Shown: positions 30,732 through 30,849 of the stretch, in pieces
Layout: each line of letters starts with the position of its first letter
How positions within the stretch are numbered: the first letter of the stretch is position 1
DNA from: a virus
Strand: one strand, 5' to 3'
Length of the DNA stretch: 30,849 nt
Virus record (IMG/VR): IMGVR_UViG_3300021368_001504
Location: 1 to 30,849 of that record
Notes under the pieces: model-generated
The model's database searches: none
Told to the model about the DNA's origin: nothing
Seen by the model: only the letters and a program-made list of their open reading frames with translations
Program-made: the position numbers and the translations under genes

Positions 30732-30849
30732 ATGGCTTTAACATCACCAGGAGTACAGGTCAGCGTAATAGACGAAAGTTTCTATACCCCAGCTGAGCCA
30801 GGTACAGTGCCTATGATTTTTGTTACCTCTGCAAGTAACAAACCAAATG
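30732..30849 (+). CDS. 18: Tail sheath protein gp18, N-terminus (3' partial)
   Basis: 39 codons are visible before the window ends. 'MALTSPGVQVSVIDESFYTP' followed by 'PMIFVTSASNKPN' is the standard N-terminus of contractile tail sheath proteins in T4-like phages ('SPGVQV.E.D.S'). The sheath surrounds the tail tube and contracts during infection. The start has a good AGGAGA ribosome site 8 bp upstream and a late-promoter motif. Confidence 0.92.
   Translation, partial: MALTSPGVQVSVIDESFYTPAEPGTVPMIFVTSASNKPN

Overview
The window is AT-rich (by eye roughly 60-65% A+T), gene-dense DNA from a T4-like marine myovirus, most like those infecting Prochlorococcus/Synechococcus or SAR11. This rests on recognisable T4-type neck and tail genes (gp13, gp14, gp15, start of the gp18 tail sheath), a T4 gene-1-like dNMP kinase, and the tail-fibre vocabulary typical of this group ('FSTDPFFTANSDSVVPTQRAVKAYI', 'NDIQNKPT', 'MAIDFPNSPALND'). 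The host cannot be decided from this window: no photosynthesis gene or other host marker is present. No tRNA, CRISPR, insertion sequence or gene-free stretch over 300 bp was seen.

Layout. (1) 1-5064, plus strand: virion adhesion/tail genes. These are the 3' end of a tail-fibre-like gene, two small structural genes, three tandem, extremely cysteine-rich Gly-domain paralogues (28-33 Cys in about 260 residues each), and a protein with a tail-assembly-chaperone-like C-terminus. A hairpin terminator follows. (2) 5100-14513, plus strand: a tightly overlapping 12-gene metabolic cassette with its own promoter region. It encodes a GT9/heptosyltransferase-like protein, a NodU/CmcH carbamoyltransferase, four double-stranded-beta-helix (2OG-Fe(II)-type) proteins with clear metal and 2OG ligands plus one weaker member, HldE, an HldD-like epimerase, a cupin, an SGNH-like hydrolase and a GmhB-like phosphatase. 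(3) 14528-23126, plus strand: a second block of large virion proteins, including a subtilisin-like protease, a giant Calx-beta/Gly-rich/beta-propeller protein interrupted by an apparent 1-nt frameshift, and two proteins with a cupredoxin-like copper-ligand pattern. (4) 28865-23112, minus strand: gp14, a (KKEPP)n low-complexity protein, a protein with an annexin-like repeat, gp15 with a long C-terminal extension, a Nudix hydrolase, a second cupin and a small unknown. (5) 28920-30849: gp13, the dNMP kinase behind a perfect consensus sigma-70 promoter, an HNH-like gene on the minus strand, and the start of the gp18 tail sheath.

How it may fit together. The cassette holds every ADP-heptose step after sedoheptulose-7-phosphate isomerisation (HldE kinase, GmhB phosphatase, HldE adenylyltransferase, HldD epimerase) plus a heptosyltransferase-like enzyme. 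Hydroxylases and a carbamoyltransferase that could decorate the product are interleaved with these. Because it sits inside the adhesin region, it may glycosylate the virion or remodel the host surface; this is inference. Regulation appears to combine phage late promoters ((A/G)ATAAATA or CTAAATA motifs before structural genes) with host-type sigma-70 promoters before the cassette and the dNMP kinase.
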